This document shows, one piece after another, positions 10,448 through 22,433 of a stretch of DNA of 64,000 bases. Source of the DNA: Pomphorhynchus laevis (taxonomy: Eukaryota; Acanthocephala; Palaeacanthocephala; Echinorhynchida; Pomphorhynchidae); NCBI GenBank assembly GCA_012934845.2, contig WNNJ02003720.1:62001-126000 (forward strand). Direction: 5' to 3'. The notes below the pieces were generated by a model that was given only the letters and a program-made list of their open reading frames with translations, did not search any database and was not told the DNA's origin. Position 1 is the first letter of the stretch. The number at the start of each line of letters is the position of its first letter. Both the position numbers and the translations under genes were made by a program.

Positions 10448-10449
10448 AT

Positions 10450-11875
10450 ATAAGCCTGACATGTTGGTATTGTTTCGTGCACTACTGCCGTGCAATAATA
10501 CATCTAAATTCACCATAAGACTGTGTACCGTTGTGGTTTGATTTTGAACAGTATTTGCACTTTCAAATTCGAACCTGGATTGTTTCTATCGGGGGTCTAA
10601 GCCTTATCGACAACAAATCAAATCGTTAGTATTCGGAGTTTTATTCCTTTCAATAGACTGTTTTAATGTAATATGGCAAGCACTTGAAGCATTAAGATAC
10701 TGCGGCTTTGACATAAATTCAATCTCGAGATTTCCGATTACAAACCTTAAGTTGGTTACGTCAAGGATATTGGGAGGAATACTTATCTTCTAAGTAAATT
10801 TTAGCTTTTCGTTATTATTGTCCATATCATGGACAATAACCATCTGTCCATATTACGAAAACATCATCAATATTACGATGCCACACATGATATTTAACTT
10901 ACGAATTTTCTATCAATAGTTTTTATGATAACCAATCGATATTATTGCAAAGACAAAGTTCTATAGACTTTATTATTGACTAGCCTTTGACTTGTAGAAT
11001 ATATATTTTGCTGTCGAATTCGAAAATATTGTGTTAGAATCGAATTAACAGCTTTATGAATAAATTTCTTGTTATACGAAAATTCTGCTGAACTTTTTGA
11101 ACTGCTCTTTTAAGTTTTATTAATATCATGTTTGGCTTTCCTAAATGTAATTTATGTTTTTCTCCCTAAATAATTAATAGGTTTTATTATTAAGCCAGTA
11201 ATTTTATTTTGGAGGTGACGGTTTTTACTAGCATCACAATATTAGACGAAGATTGTTTTAAAATTAAATCTTAATCATATTCCAATTGTTTTATAAAAGG
11301 GCCGATCAATCAACGTGTGTATACTCCAATTAATCTCTTCTTATGAATTGGATTATTAGTATATCAACAAAATCCTACACTTTGTAAAGTAAGTAATGTT
11401 TTTACTCATTTGTTGGAAATCATAATTGTAGTGTAAAGATTTATAAATCAACTATATGTGTAAGCACATAGAAACAAACAAATTGGCCAATTTAATATTT
11501 TTTACTTTTTTCAAATTAGATATTTGCTTGCTAGAATAGTGTGTATATTGTTGATCTTATTAATTATTTTGGATAAGCATTTTTCAACTATTAATCAAAT
11601 TTATTCTTTGTAAAGTATTTAAATATGGTATTAGAAATTTGTCATGTATTCTTAAGAGCAAATTTTATATTCAAATGCTCGTTTATAAAGTAAAAACTTG
11701 AATTGACACGAAAATTTTAGTAATGATTATATTCAAATATCCATAGCTGCTAATTAATTTACAATAGAATTTGAGCATTTTGCATTTAAAGTATAATAAA
11801 AGCCGGGACTAATATTAACTAATTTGCATAAATTTTATTTTACTAGCCTAATTAAATAAATAGTATGTAATATAT
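10450..11875. other. AT-rich spacer, no gene seen
   Basis: No coding region recognised. Confidence 0.5.
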
Positions 11876-11879
11876 TTCC

Positions 11880-12245
11880 TTCGTTGCCTAATAGCCCTGA
11901 GTCGTAAAGATGAGGTTAGTAGACCACAGGAGAATCTCAGAGTAAATGCGTTGTTTTTTATATTGGAGGAAATCCGTATAGGTTGCTAGATTGCTAGTCC
12001 GTTTATGTTGTTAAGCATCTTCTAAGGATGCTTAGCGAACGCCTTCCTAGTGAGGTGTTTCAGGCTGACTTATCCCAAAAGAGAATTTATAGAAGACCGT
12101 CACAGGTGGAGAGAACGAATCTCAAAACTTGTCACGGAATGCCTTGGATTATTCGGAAGTTAGTTTCGGTATGTCAATGAGGATCAATACGCCTGGGTAA
12201 CTTGATTTACAAACTTCCTCCACGACCCGACATTCGAAAACATTT
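11880..12245. other. GC-richer block, possible decayed coding DNA
   Basis: About 365 bp clearly richer in GC than its surroundings, with sharp edges. A frame around 12065-12150 reads YPKREFIEDRHRWRERIS with stops on either side. I do not recognise the family. It may be a remnant of a retroelement C-terminus or of a host exon. Confidence 0.3.
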
Positions 12246-12249
12246 TACA

Positions 12250-13985
12250 ATCTGTAATTAGTTTTTACAAGGCAATAATAATGTGATATAAAATTTTATA
12301 TAGATCAAAATAAATATTTATATTTTTAAAATAAAATGTTTTGTTGTATTTATATGTTAATATATTAAAATATAAAATTATAAATGTGAAATATTAAGAA
12401 TATTAAAACACTATTAAATGCACAATATTCAATTGCTGAATTGAATAGCTATATTGAACTGTATATTGAACTATATTCAATATAGCAATTGAATTGCTAT
12501 ATTGAACACAATTTAAACCTTTGAATTTATCAGCACATTTTATTTGTGTGAAGAATAAATTGAATTTATAAACAAATCGTTATTACTTTTTTTTTCAAAC
12601 TTGTTGCTCTCAAGACATCGACAACATGTGATCATAAAAAATTTAGCTAAATGAAATTAACATATTTTAAAATAACTTCATAACCCCCTTCTTGTTTATT
12701 TGGGTCTAAGTATCTGATATTATAAAAACCAAAAGTTCATATTTTTAAAGGGTAAGATGCATGTTCTGTATTTCAAAAGCTGCTGTTATCAATCGCAGAA
12801 AATATTTTATGTAGATTTCTAATTTAAAATTTTCCTGAAGATGATATCATCAGCTATCCAAATATATAGTATAAATTTTGAAAATTTATGATAATAGATT
12901 TTTTAGAATCAATAATTATCTTAGTTTAAGATATGATTAAATTTTAGATATAATTATCCTTGGTTTCAAATTTCAATCACTAAATATATTTTTAAGATGT
13001 GATTATATTTTAAGTATAATTATATTTAAGATATAATTATATTTTAAATGTATTTTCATCAAATATATTTTAATTATATTTATATTTTATCTTGGTTTTA
13101 AATTTCAGTCACTAAATATATTTGTCATCTTTGTATATATTTATTTGGCGTTGTAAAGAATTGAGTGGCAATAAAAATATGTTGTTTTAATGTAGTTGTT
13201 TTAATGTCTAAATTTTAACGATTCAACAATTTTGTGTTGCTTTGTATGTTCCAAAAAGTACAATAAAATAATTAGTAATTTAAATTTCTACAAACTGCTA
13301 AGAGTAATTACATTGATACCTATCAGCAAATAAAGAAGCTGAAATTATTCAATACGAAAATTTATATATTAGTAATGAAAAGTATGCTTGTATGAACATA
13401 TTGATACATAACATACCCAGTGCTAAAAATATAGTCAAGAGGAATTCCATGATATCATGTTTGGGAATTGCTTTAGCCCGAAAGGGCCGAACAAGTCCCT
13501 ACAGTGTATAAAGAAAAAATTGTATGCATAAGATGGTATACATGGATGATATATATGACGTATATCTTGAAAAAAGTAAGCATACGAATATATCAAATAT
13601 ATTCACTAAGAACATATACGAATGCATTATTAAAGAATGTAAATACAAATATATTATTAAAGATGATATATATATGAATATAGTATTAAAGAATATATAC
13701 GAATATATTCAACGAAATAATATACAACGTATATTCTCTGTAAGCTTATTGTTCATATACTTAAAGTAAGTATTGCCTTATAATATTATTACAAGAGTAT
13801 TTTAGTTTTTTTAATGGAACATAGGTACAATTTCTACGCCCTTTAATTTTCATAATCTTTGAATAAAATGACTGATCGTTGAAATACTTGAAGAAATACT
13901 TCAAATTAACCAAACATTATTCATTACTAAGCGATTTAAAAACCACATGCAACAAAAACTTTCAAAATACTGCCTGGGTTTTGGC
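12250..13985. other. AT-rich spacer with small palindromes
   Basis: Contains an ATTCAATATAGCAATTGAA-type palindromic cluster at 12415-12512 and several ATATATT-rich tandem words near 13550-13720 that open a low-complexity 81-codon frame. No gene. Confidence 0.5.
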
Positions 13986-13989
13986 TATA

Positions 13990-14965
13990 TTATTGTAAAT
14001 ATTGAATCGTGTTTTTATATCAAATCAGAATAGCTAATTGAGTCTACGTATTTTATACTATATATAAATTAAAAATAATGATAAATAAAATAAATAATTA
14101 TAAAAATTAAATAATAAATAATTATATAAGATATTATATAATTTATATCCATATGAATTGAAAATCTAAAATTACTTTTATTAATTGACTAATAAATAAC
14201 AGACAATGTAGTCGAATGAAGAATAAAGGTTATTGGGAGGAACTGCTATGTTATCAGGTTTTGGACACTTTTCCTCGAACCAACATAGCAGCCTGGCCAA
14301 ATACATGCTAATGACGTATTTTCTTTGATAAAATTTGATTATCTAGTATCTTATTCCAATACAAAGTATATTATTTATCATCCATCCACAAACATTTTTA
14401 GCTTAGGAGTTTAAATTAATTTGTTAAAATATTTTGTTGATTTATATATTAGTTGATTAAAATATATTTATATATTTTGTTAATTTTCTGTTTGATTTTA
14501 CTTTTATAGTAACCTAGTTTAAAATATGCATCGATTAAATTATCCTAATGATTTTGAAGAAAGTCAATATCATTACATATTATGGCAATTCTAAAAATGT
14601 CGTAACTTAATGTATTATATTTAATATTATATGGTATGCATGAATGCTCATGCAAAAATATGTTTCTTGTAAATTTAAATATGTCATCTTTACGATATAA
14701 ATTTGTAGTAGTTTTAGTTAATGTTAATTTAATGTTCATATCTAGATATATACCTTCTTTATAATCAATATCGGTTTTATTAAGAATAAGGCTACCTGAA
14801 TAAATTTGTTCGCTTTTTAATAAAAATTGTTAGAGTTAAATACACATCTATCATCAATATATCGAAACATATATTTCATATCTTTATATAATTTAGATTT
14901 ATTTTTTACACAGTTACGAACAAATTCATATTCTATAAAGCTTAGCATTAAGTCAGCTTTTATTG
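13990..14965 (-). mobile_element. Naiad-like Penelope element, 3' part
   Basis: Read on the minus strand from 14965 down. The pieces are MFRYIDDRCVFNS, the YIDD box of the reverse transcriptase (about 14880-14845), then the thumb region LYRKDDIFKFTRNIFLHEHS (about 14700-14640), and the 3' UTR. The 3' UTR contains the structured block at 14226-14330 and ends at the terminal motif TCTACGTATTTTATA (about 14042). The protein is broken. It matches the copy at 33.8-35.6 kb through these parts. The upstream half, including any GIY-YIG domain, is missing. Confidence 0.7.
14226..14330 (-). promoter_or_regulatory. structured 3' block of Naiad-like PLE (copy a)
   Basis: On the minus strand CUGCUAUGUU pairs with AACAUAGCAG (10 bp), and AAAUAC-GUC is opposite GUAUUU in a flanking hairpin. 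The same layout recurs in four other copies. Confidence 0.55.
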
Positions 14966-14969
14966 GACT

Positions 14970-15968
14970 ACTATATATTTGATTATTTTATTACATTTGC
15001 TTAATCAAAATTGAATCACATACTATATATGTGATTATTTTATTAGATTTGCTTGATCAAAATTGAATATCAGCACTTCGATATTTCTAGTATGCCTAAG
15101 TTAAAAGATAATATCCAAACTATAGAAGTTAATAAAAACATATTTTAGCTTATTCGCGAATTAAACTTTTATATTTATCGACTAATGCTATTAATATATT
15201 TTATTAATCCATGAAATACAATTTTTATTATAATACAACCAAATTTTAATTTTAATATTCAGATATTTATGTCATATAAAACTTAACAAATAGACTAGAA
15301 TATATTACCAAGATACTTATATAGTCGAAATACATCGTATTATAATTACATATAAATCTATTAACTAGGGAACAATATTCATTTTACCTTACATTCATAA
15401 AGTCGTAAATACATCTTAATTGAATTTAAAAATTACAATTGAAAAATACATAAATAATATAGCATTACAGCTTTCGGCCGAATGTGACAAAAAAGTGGGT
15501 TACCTAATTAAATACGGATAATTAAAATATAAAAATATTTAAATTTTAATAAATAAACAATTTTATCTTGTCTTAAGCTAGGCTAAGCTAACAAACTCAG
15601 TCTAAAATTTTCTATTATTAGTACTTTTGGATATAACATGTTTCTTCAATACCGATTAAAATTCGCTAGCACAAGCGAATAATACTTAAAAAATTTTTAT
15701 TGTGATCTGATCAACGATAACCATGTAATTTTAATTCGATCATAAAAAGCGCACGTGCATCAATTTAGAAAAATGTAAATTCTTTTTTTGTTTTTATTAA
15801 AAGATTTTAAATCTATTTTGTGAGTTGAAATTTCAGTGTAATTATTAAATTCTATAAATAACATAAATATTTCGACAAATCTGTAGGTAAATTACATGCA
15901 GTTGTGGCTATGTTTACAGAATACAGTGTCATTTAACTTATTATAATACTAAAATACGGATTCATAGC
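14970..15968. other. AT-rich spacer with a 45-bp tandem duplication
   Basis: A word of about 45 bp (TGATTATTTTATTA...GATCAAAATTGAA) is repeated at 14978-15018 and 15030-15070. Otherwise nothing is assigned. Confidence 0.5.
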
Positions 15969-16033
15969 AACATAAAAATATTAAAGGATTATTGGAGCTG
16001 GATCAAAGAAAAGAGAAATTTTTTATTGATATT
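15968..16033. repeat. 55-bp inverted repeat, left partner
   Basis: Contains GAGCTGGATCAAAGAAA and TTTTTTATTGATAT. Its reverse complement occurs at 23240-23300. Together they bracket the I/R1-like LINE and the Penelope-like element between them. Confidence 0.7.
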
Positions 16034-16459
16034 TCGCAAATCTCTCTTAGCATCTTTAGAAAATTACAATGTCTTTTTTTATTGTGTATAAGGTCATGAC
16101 AAATACAGGTTTCATGCAACAAGTTTTAAATCGTTTGAGCGTTAATTGTTTTAGGTATAAAAAAAGAAAACACACAAAAAAAGAAAAAATAAATATATTG
16201 AGAATGAAGTATCTGGACTAGATGTATTCATGTATCTTTGTCGTACATTCGTTATTGTCTGGCTTATATGCTAGTATATATCTTCTTAGTCTATATCGTT
16301 TCATCTTTTCCTCTCTTCGTTCCACTTATCAAAGCAATCTTTCAGTTTCGGAACTCTTCCAAAAAGAAAGGTAAAAAAAGTAATCTGCAGTATTTATAAC
16401 TTGTTTTGAGTAAAACTCGATAATATTTTCCCTATCTTTCTCCCTATGTCTTATATCAT

Positions 16460-17215
16460 CTATCCAATTTCTATTATTCTTGACGTAATGTTCATGATCC
16501 CAGTCGCTAATTTTTCTATATATAAACGAGCTAATTTATACCCCAGAATATAACCTTCATCTTTTAGTTTACTCTGTTGAATTTTGATTAGCGAGGCCAT
16601 AATGAATCTCCATCGTTGTTCTGGTGGTATATTCCTTGCATAAAATGTGAGCCCAGAACATAGGAACGCTTTTGCGACATTTACGGCGCTGTTTCCAAGT
16701 GCTCCTAGTGTGATTGCTTTCCTATAAAATTTGATACCTCTATTATATAATTTCTTGGCTTTTGTTAGATATCTAATCCAACTTAGTATTGCTGTAAAGA
16801 TCGATCCTAATATCTTCACTCGTCGCATTTCATTAACCCCAGGCAGATTCTTTTTCATGGATAATGGGGCTTTCCTGCACTTACAAAATATAAATTTGCA
16901 TTTCCTTTCATTCAATACCAAACCATATTTGGCCAATTTGTCCTTTATTAATTGTATATATTGTTTTATTCTTCGTTGCATTCTTGCATTATTTGTATCT
17001 CTTCTGAAACATAGCGTTATGTCATCAACATATGTAATCACCAGAACTTTATCGTTATTAAGATCTTTTGTAATATTGTTGATCTCTAAAATAAATAAAA
17101 CCGGTGATATAGACGATCCTTGTGGAACTCCTTTAGTCAGTTTAGCTTTAAATTCTGGTTTGTCTTGTAATGTAAAAGATCTTATTTCTAAAATCTCTAT
17201 AATTCTTTCTTTCAA
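16460..17215 (-). pseudogene. LINE reverse transcriptase C-terminal half
   Basis: This stretch of 251 codons holds GVPQGSSISPVLF (residues ~30-42), the catalytic box YVDDITL (~62-68), and a thumb region with LNERKCKF. It then has the family-specific post-RT segment FLCSGLTFYARNIPPEQRWRF (~185-205, split here as FLCSGLTFYARN and IPPEQRWRF). The Met at 17215 is internal; the true protein would begin far upstream, and the preceding RT half is broken. The long intact stretch suggests this copy decayed later than the copies at 0-1 and 50-51.3 kb. Confidence 0.75.
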
Positions 17216-17595
17216 ATTATTAAGTACTTCTGCTTCCTCAAAGATGATCTTAATGACTTCGTGTGTTACATTATCGAACGCTTATAAAAAATCTAACGCG
17301 TATATGATTTTACCCAAGTTATCTTTATTGATACAATCCTGAACTGATCTTACTGCACTTATTGTTCCAGTGTGTTTCCTGAAGCCACAGCAGTATTTGT
17401 CGAAAAAATTCGATTATTCCAGAAATGTACTTTATTTTCTAGCCAGAAATCTTTCGTATACTATTAGAAGCGAATTTAAAATAGTGCTTGGTCCTAGGTC
17501 TTTCGGGCCCACCACACAACTCTTTTTGGAATGAAGATGATGTTTCCTAAGCCATGCTTTCTGAATCCTTTGTTCTGGCCTACGCATGTGTTTGA

Positions 17596-17907
17596 TCATT
17601 TTTTTCTATTTTCTTTTGAGATTAGTTTCAACATGGTTGCAGGTGCACATACGCCATTAGATGAAGGTTTAGGTTTAGATGGCCATGCTTTGATTAACTC
17701 TTCGATATTGATGTCAAAATTATGAACTCTATCTATTGTAATATGTGTGTCATATTTATCTCGAGAAAGGTTACCTGAATGTTTCAAAATAATTTCTTTT
17801 ATAACGTTTTCTTCGTCATCCGAACTTAGCCATTTATTTGCTTTTTTCCTCCAATATGAATTGTATTTGTTTATTATACAATTCCACCACGGTTTTGAAT
17901 ATTGCAT
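17596..17907 (-). pseudogene. LINE ORF2 linker between endonuclease and RT
   Basis: The frame reads QYSKPWWNCIINKYNSYWR, the usual W-W-N segment after the endonuclease in I/R1/Jockey LINEs. It continues into a hydrophilic linker. It belongs with the RT frame at 16460-17215. Confidence 0.6.
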
Positions 17908-18275
17908 AAAAGAGCTGAATTTATTTCTTTGGGTTTGTAGTTTATTAATTCTAATTTATTCAAATAATGCATCTGCTAGTTTATCATTTTTATTAAATTT
18001 CGCATTCCACCATCTTCTTTTAAGGGAGAAATAAGCAGAATCTTTTTGTACAACATTTTGCTCGACTTCCAAAGATATTCCGATATAATTCCTATATTAA
18101 TTCAAGCACCCTTTATATCTGCACTTTTAAACCAGTCCTCTATTTCCTTATTCAATTTAGTGATACCATTAAAATTAGGACAGAAGTTTTCCTGACATGT
18201 ATTGTTAACGCCTATTCTCCATTGAACAAAATGATGTGCGCAGTCATGTATATTCATGTCTCTATTATTCCCATA

Positions 18276-18497
18276 CTAGCGCATATTCCGAAATTTTAGT
18301 ATTGTACCATGCTGGGTCCAGTGTGGCTTCTCTCTTTTATCCCTATTGAAGAAAGTTGAAATTCCGGGTAGAGCACATATGTAGTGTTGGCATATCATAG
18401 TCATCAATCTTGTTCTTAGATTATCATTGAAATCTCCCAGTAAGAAGTATATTTTTAACCTAGTAATTTTTGATATCCTAAACTTAAGTTGCTTCAT
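18276..18497 (-). pseudogene. LINE AP-endonuclease remnant
   Basis: The frame holds LLGDFNDNLRTR, the GDFN motif of the apurinic-type endonuclease, followed by a block ending in THW-like residues. The flanking endonuclease strands are in other frames. Confidence 0.55.
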
Positions 18498-19454
18498 CGT
18501 TTTTTATTTATACATTCTGCATTTTTAATGTATACATTTCTCACCAACCTTCTTCGGTGTTTAAAATATACAGAACAAATAAGTAGGTTTCCCCATGTTT
18601 CTATAATATTGTATTTTTATTTAGGATATATCTGTTTGCGCAAAATGAGAGCTAAACCTCTTTAGTCTCTTGCCACGTTCGTAAATAATGTGTGATTATT
18701 AAAAATGATGCATCTTTAAAAGTTAGTTCTAAATCTCCTCTCACTTCCTGTGAGCATATTATTGTATCTAAACTGAAGATTTTTAAACCTTCCATAGTTT
18801 TACTAGAAACCAAATTCTAGCTTCCTATTGTTATATTCATATTGGCTGAATCATACATTTAAGATAAGATTTAGCTGTTTTCACTAATAACTTCTTTCCA
18901 TTGTCCTTTCTCTCTGATTCCCTCTATTAACGGTTTCTATTCGTTCATCGAACTTTTCATACTGTATTTGTTCATTTCCTATAATCACTTCCGTTTGTAT
19001 TGTATCTATAACCATTTATTATCGTATTGTTCACTTGTTATATCTTGATAAATATTCTTGTTATTCTTCGATTCTTTTTTATTATTTGTTTCATTACGAT
19101 CTTGATACATTTCCATTTCAGCATCGTTATATGTACAGACATATTTTTAGATCTTTCTTAGATTGCCACATTTATTTGCGTCAATGATTTAATTGTCAAA
19201 TCCTGTTATTTAACTGTCTTCTATAAATTTTATTTTGTCTAGTAAGATAGCTAGGTTCGAATCCGTTATTATCGTGGTCTTTCTGATTGAATCTGCATAA
19301 CTTTACTGTGTAGATTCTCATTATCAAAATTTATTCCCTAGTCGTGTATTTCCTTAATGTAATCGTTAAAGACTATGCATCTTTGTGAGTATGCTTTGTG
19401 ATTACCATTGCAGTTGGTGCATTTAAATTTTCTTCTATCCGTACATTTTACCGA

Positions 19455-20303
19455 TTAATGTATTCCTTCACAGTGTACACATCTAGTTTCATTGACATAC
19501 ATTGCTGAGAAGTGACCCCATTGCTGACACTTAAAGCATTGTGACAACTTCCATAAAGCTTGATTTTTTTCGAATAACGTTAATTTCAGTTCTTGACTTC
19601 CCAATGCTGGTCTATCCCCTTGCATGAATGTCATATATTCCACCTCCCCTTTTAATATATAAGCTTTATGTCCATTACCATTATCTTTGCAGCTTCTAAC
19701 TATTGAACATTTATATTGTTCGCATAATTCTACTAGTTTATCCTTTGTGACATATTCTGGAATCATTTTGAGTATTCCAGAAACTTTTGGGGACATATCC
19801 GTATATTCAAATTTGTTTTCATCAAACATGGCAAATATATCCACTTTTTCATTCAAAGGCTGTAAAAGCTATCACTACATGGTAGGTTCTATCTCTGACA
19901 AATTTAAACACGATTTGTTTCCTATTCAGTTATTCCACCCATTTTATATGTTCATTCAGCCAATTCTTATGACATGTTGATTCGTTAATTTAAGTCTAAT
20001 AACATATGGTTCTTTCTTAATTGGGAGTAATAATCTTTTCCGAAATTTATTGTCAATAGTAGAGGCCTACATTGGATACTTACTTGTACTTGAATTCTTT
20101 GGCTGGGTTCCGATAATAATTCTTGAATATCTATGATCATGTCTACATATTCCATTTGAATTGTCTGATTGTGTATTCGTTGAATTTTCATTGAGTATCG
20201 TATCCATATATGTAATCGTTGAATGTACTCCCTCTCTTGAGAGTACTTTATTTGCTTTGCGGCCTGTAACCTTTTCAATATCCGATATTAGCTGTCTCTT
20301 CAC
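19455..20303 (-). pseudogene. LINE ORF1 with CCHC zinc knuckle
   Basis: The C-terminal frame (19856-19455) ends CFKCQQWGHFSAMYVNETRC followed by VHC. This is C-x2-C-x4-H and a second Cys pair, as in gag-like ORF1 proteins of I and R1 LINEs, though the expected fourth ligand of the first knuckle is changed. The N-terminal half is in two overlapping frames at 20303-19985. The protein would bind the element's RNA. Confidence 0.65.
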
Positions 20304-20689
20304 TCTTCAAAGTGCCGCAAAAACTAAGTATATGAGCGTTGTACTGTTTAGGCTTGACACTTTGTGAGCAAAAAGACTGACACTGAAACGAATGTCTTTT
20401 TAAAACGTACATGCTTATATAAGAAAGTTCAAAACGATCGAATCCATTTGCTTTGGGCAGGTGCTGCTGTTATTAGCCATAACCAGCCGCTTTCACTGTT
20501 GTTTGAATTGTCGACACGATTTCGGCAACTTTTGAAGGTACACAAAGCACAATGAAAAAGGATGATTCATGATAGTTTAGAAACAAAACAAAAATAATAA
20601 CCATAATATTTTCATTCAAAATAATTAATTAGAAAAGATTTAAACGATATATAAAAAATAATAATTAAAACTGTTAGACAAATTAATTA

Positions 20690-21210
20690 AGTATAAAAAT
20701 AAAATAGAAAAGATTATTTCAACATAAGAATCGATTACAAGATATTTAACGTTACGTCAGGTTTATTATTCGGCATCAAAATATTGAAGTTTTTATGAAT
20801 GTAATAAGCCTAAAGAATTTTTCTATTTGAACAATCGTTTTTTTGCTAAAACAACAGTATTATAATAGTCAATATTGTGATCTGAATTTAAACTATGGTC
20901 TACAATAGCGCAACTGATGCCATTTTTGATTGTATATTTGTGTTGTTTTACTCTAGCTTCTTAATGGTTGGCCTGTTTGACCCACATATATTTCATCGCA
21001 TTCTAAACCAGAAATTTTATTAACAACTCCATCATTATCATGTTTGGGTTTCTTTTTCAAAATATTGTGTAACTTCGGTATTTTACTATTATGCAAAACA
21101 ATATTTAAAGTATTTAATGTTTTACTGTTTGAAACCAATCTTTTGAAATTAATATTCCTAAAATTTAACTTGAATGCATCTGTGCGCTGAAATTCTTCTG
21201 GTTGTATCAC
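20690..21210 (-). pseudogene. GIY-YIG endonuclease domain of the Penelope-like element
   Basis: IYVGQTGQPLRS is the YIG strand (the GIY strand is altered, after LECDE). A decayed middle follows, then AIVDHSLNSDHNIDYYNTVVLAK, which matches the conserved H-S-x-x-x-x-HxIDxxN block of Penelope nucleases. This nuclease is thought to nick target DNA for priming. Confidence 0.65.
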
Positions 21211-21550
21211 AATATTATCCTCACAGGTATTGTTCCTATTTTTGATACATCAGGACGCTACTAATAAGTCTGGGTGAGTCTCATCAGCTGCTGACCCAGA
21301 CCTACATTTCACGTTTGGACCCTTTTAATTTGCTTACTAAGTACACTGGTGCTGATCGGATTTGAACTCAGGACGTCTGTATCTTGATTCAACGCTACAT
21401 CTACTTGGCTGGCTGCTCCAGTGATATAGATATACATTGTTGTATATTACTTTCGGTAGGGAATCATATTCTAACGATATATTAGAAACCTACCCTATGT
21501 GTGTAATCCGCTAGCCGGATCACTGTTTTTCATGCTGCCACTTGCAATGA
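21184..21550 (-). mobile_element. tRNA-headed SINE-like insertion
   Basis: A word of 21 bp repeated at 21163-21183 and 21551-21571 brackets about 370 bp. On the minus strand an A-box-like CAGCCAAGTAG and a B-box-like GAGTTCAAATCC lie about 45 bp apart (21420-21360 region), as in a tRNA-derived pol III promoter. The body ends in permuted hammerhead-like motif S1. A tRNA-like head plus hammerhead recalls schistosome satellite/SINE units. The start is inferred from the direct repeat only. Confidence 0.5.
21250..21322 (-). ncRNA. permuted hammerhead-like motif S1
   Basis: Minus strand: GGGUC-CAAAC, a spacer, GUCUGGGU, a loop CAGCAG-CUGAUGA-GACUC, ACCCAGAC, a spacer, GCGUC, then CUG. The distal stem III is 8 bp perfect, helix II is GACUC/GGGUC (one wobble) and helix I is CAG/CUG. 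The GAAA strand has C for G. GCGUCCUG and CAGCUGAUGAG resemble the strands of the schistosome hammerhead as I remember it. Confidence 0.5.
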
Positions 21551-21590
21551 ATGTTTTGAATTTAACTTGAATGCATCTGATAATAAGGAT

Positions 21591-21658
21591 AGAAACGTGA
21601 AATGTAGGTCTGGGTCAGCAGCTGATGAGACCAACTCAGACTGATCAGTAGCGTCCTG
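21591..21658 (+). ncRNA. permuted hammerhead-like motif S2
   Basis: Inverted copy of S1. GAAAC is intact (21591-21595), stem III is GUCUGGGU/ACUCAGAC with a G-U wobble, and the loop has CAGCAG-CUGAUGA. GCGUC-CUG follows. Helix II pairing is not preserved here. Confidence 0.45.
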
Positions 21659-21974
21659 TTGTATCAAGAATAGGAACAATACCTTGAGGATAATATTGTG
21701 CCTCAACTAGAAGAATTCCTAAAATTATTTATGAATGGTAATCCTACGTATTTATTTTCTCTTTATGGGCCAAAAACAACCTATGGAAAACCGTTTTTAT
21801 TTAATAGAATTCTAATTATCTTATTATTTGTTTCAAGTTCATTTACATTAAAATCAATTATCTTACTTCGTAAAAGCAAAGAATTTGCAGCATATATTTT
21901 CCAAGAGGTTAGTACATCGGTATTCCACGAAACAATATTTAAATTATTTTAATTTTTATAATAAACGGATGTTT

Positions 21975-22433
21975 TTAAAATATTATTTGATGTTCTACTA
22001 TCTGTAATCTATGATCTAATTCTAATTCTATTGTCCACTGAATATTTTCATCAAAACAATTTATTGCTCTTAATATGCCCTCTACATCAATTGTGTTATC
22101 ACAAATAGCAAACGTATCATCGACATATCTAATCCACATAACAATTCCATCCATCTTAGTGATATTATTTAATTCCCAATTTCTAATATATAATTTACTA
22201 AGAAGGGGTGGTAGAAGATTCCCCATTGCGAGACCATCGTTTTGTTCATATACCAAATCATAAAATTTTAAAAATGTTTGATTTGTGCATTTGACAAGCA
22301 ATTCGGTCCACCCTTCAAAACAAAGTTTAAAGGAGTCGTGCGAATTTTCCTCGAATAGTTTCGCCGCTAGCTTAATAGCTTTATTTGCGGCCACATTAGT
22401 GAACATCCAAACGATGTCAAAACTAATCATCAC
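21975..22433 (-). pseudogene. Penelope-like reverse transcriptase core
   Basis: 152 codons covering RT motifs A to D: FDIVWMFTNVA (motif A, catalytic Asp), DGLAMGNLLPPLLSKLY (motif B region), and WIRYVDDTFAIC (motif C with both Asp), followed by ELELDHRLQIVEHQ (motif D/E area). It is homologous to Penelope RT, related to telomerase RT. The Met is internal to the domain. Confidence 0.7.

Larger units (their letters stand above)
16180..20560 (-). mobile_element. I/R1-like LINE, near full length, decayed
   Basis: Minus-strand order from right to left: 5' UTR (to about 20345), ORF1 with a C-terminal zinc knuckle (20303-19455), an AP endonuclease remnant with the LLGDFN motif (about 18435-18420), a spacer block with KPWWN (about 17895-17880), then RT with YVDD (17215-16460). 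All domains sit in the normal LINE order. Most frames are broken except the last 251 codons and the ORF1 C-terminus. The element may lie within, or against, the Penelope-like copy at 20.7-23.3 kb, since a short inverted repeat flanks both. Confidence 0.75.

Noticed and set aside
13524-13769. 81-codon Ile/Lys/Tyr-rich frame
   Set aside because: It arises from AT-rich tandem words (AATATATTATTAAAGA-like), with no motif and a biased composition typical of chance frames.
16731-17342. 203-codon plus-strand frame
   Set aside because: It is the antisense shadow of the LINE RT at 16460-17215, which has clear RT motifs.
21184-21550. A functional tRNA gene
   Set aside because: Only A- and B-box-like words are present; no cloverleaf with a paired acceptor stem can be drawn.
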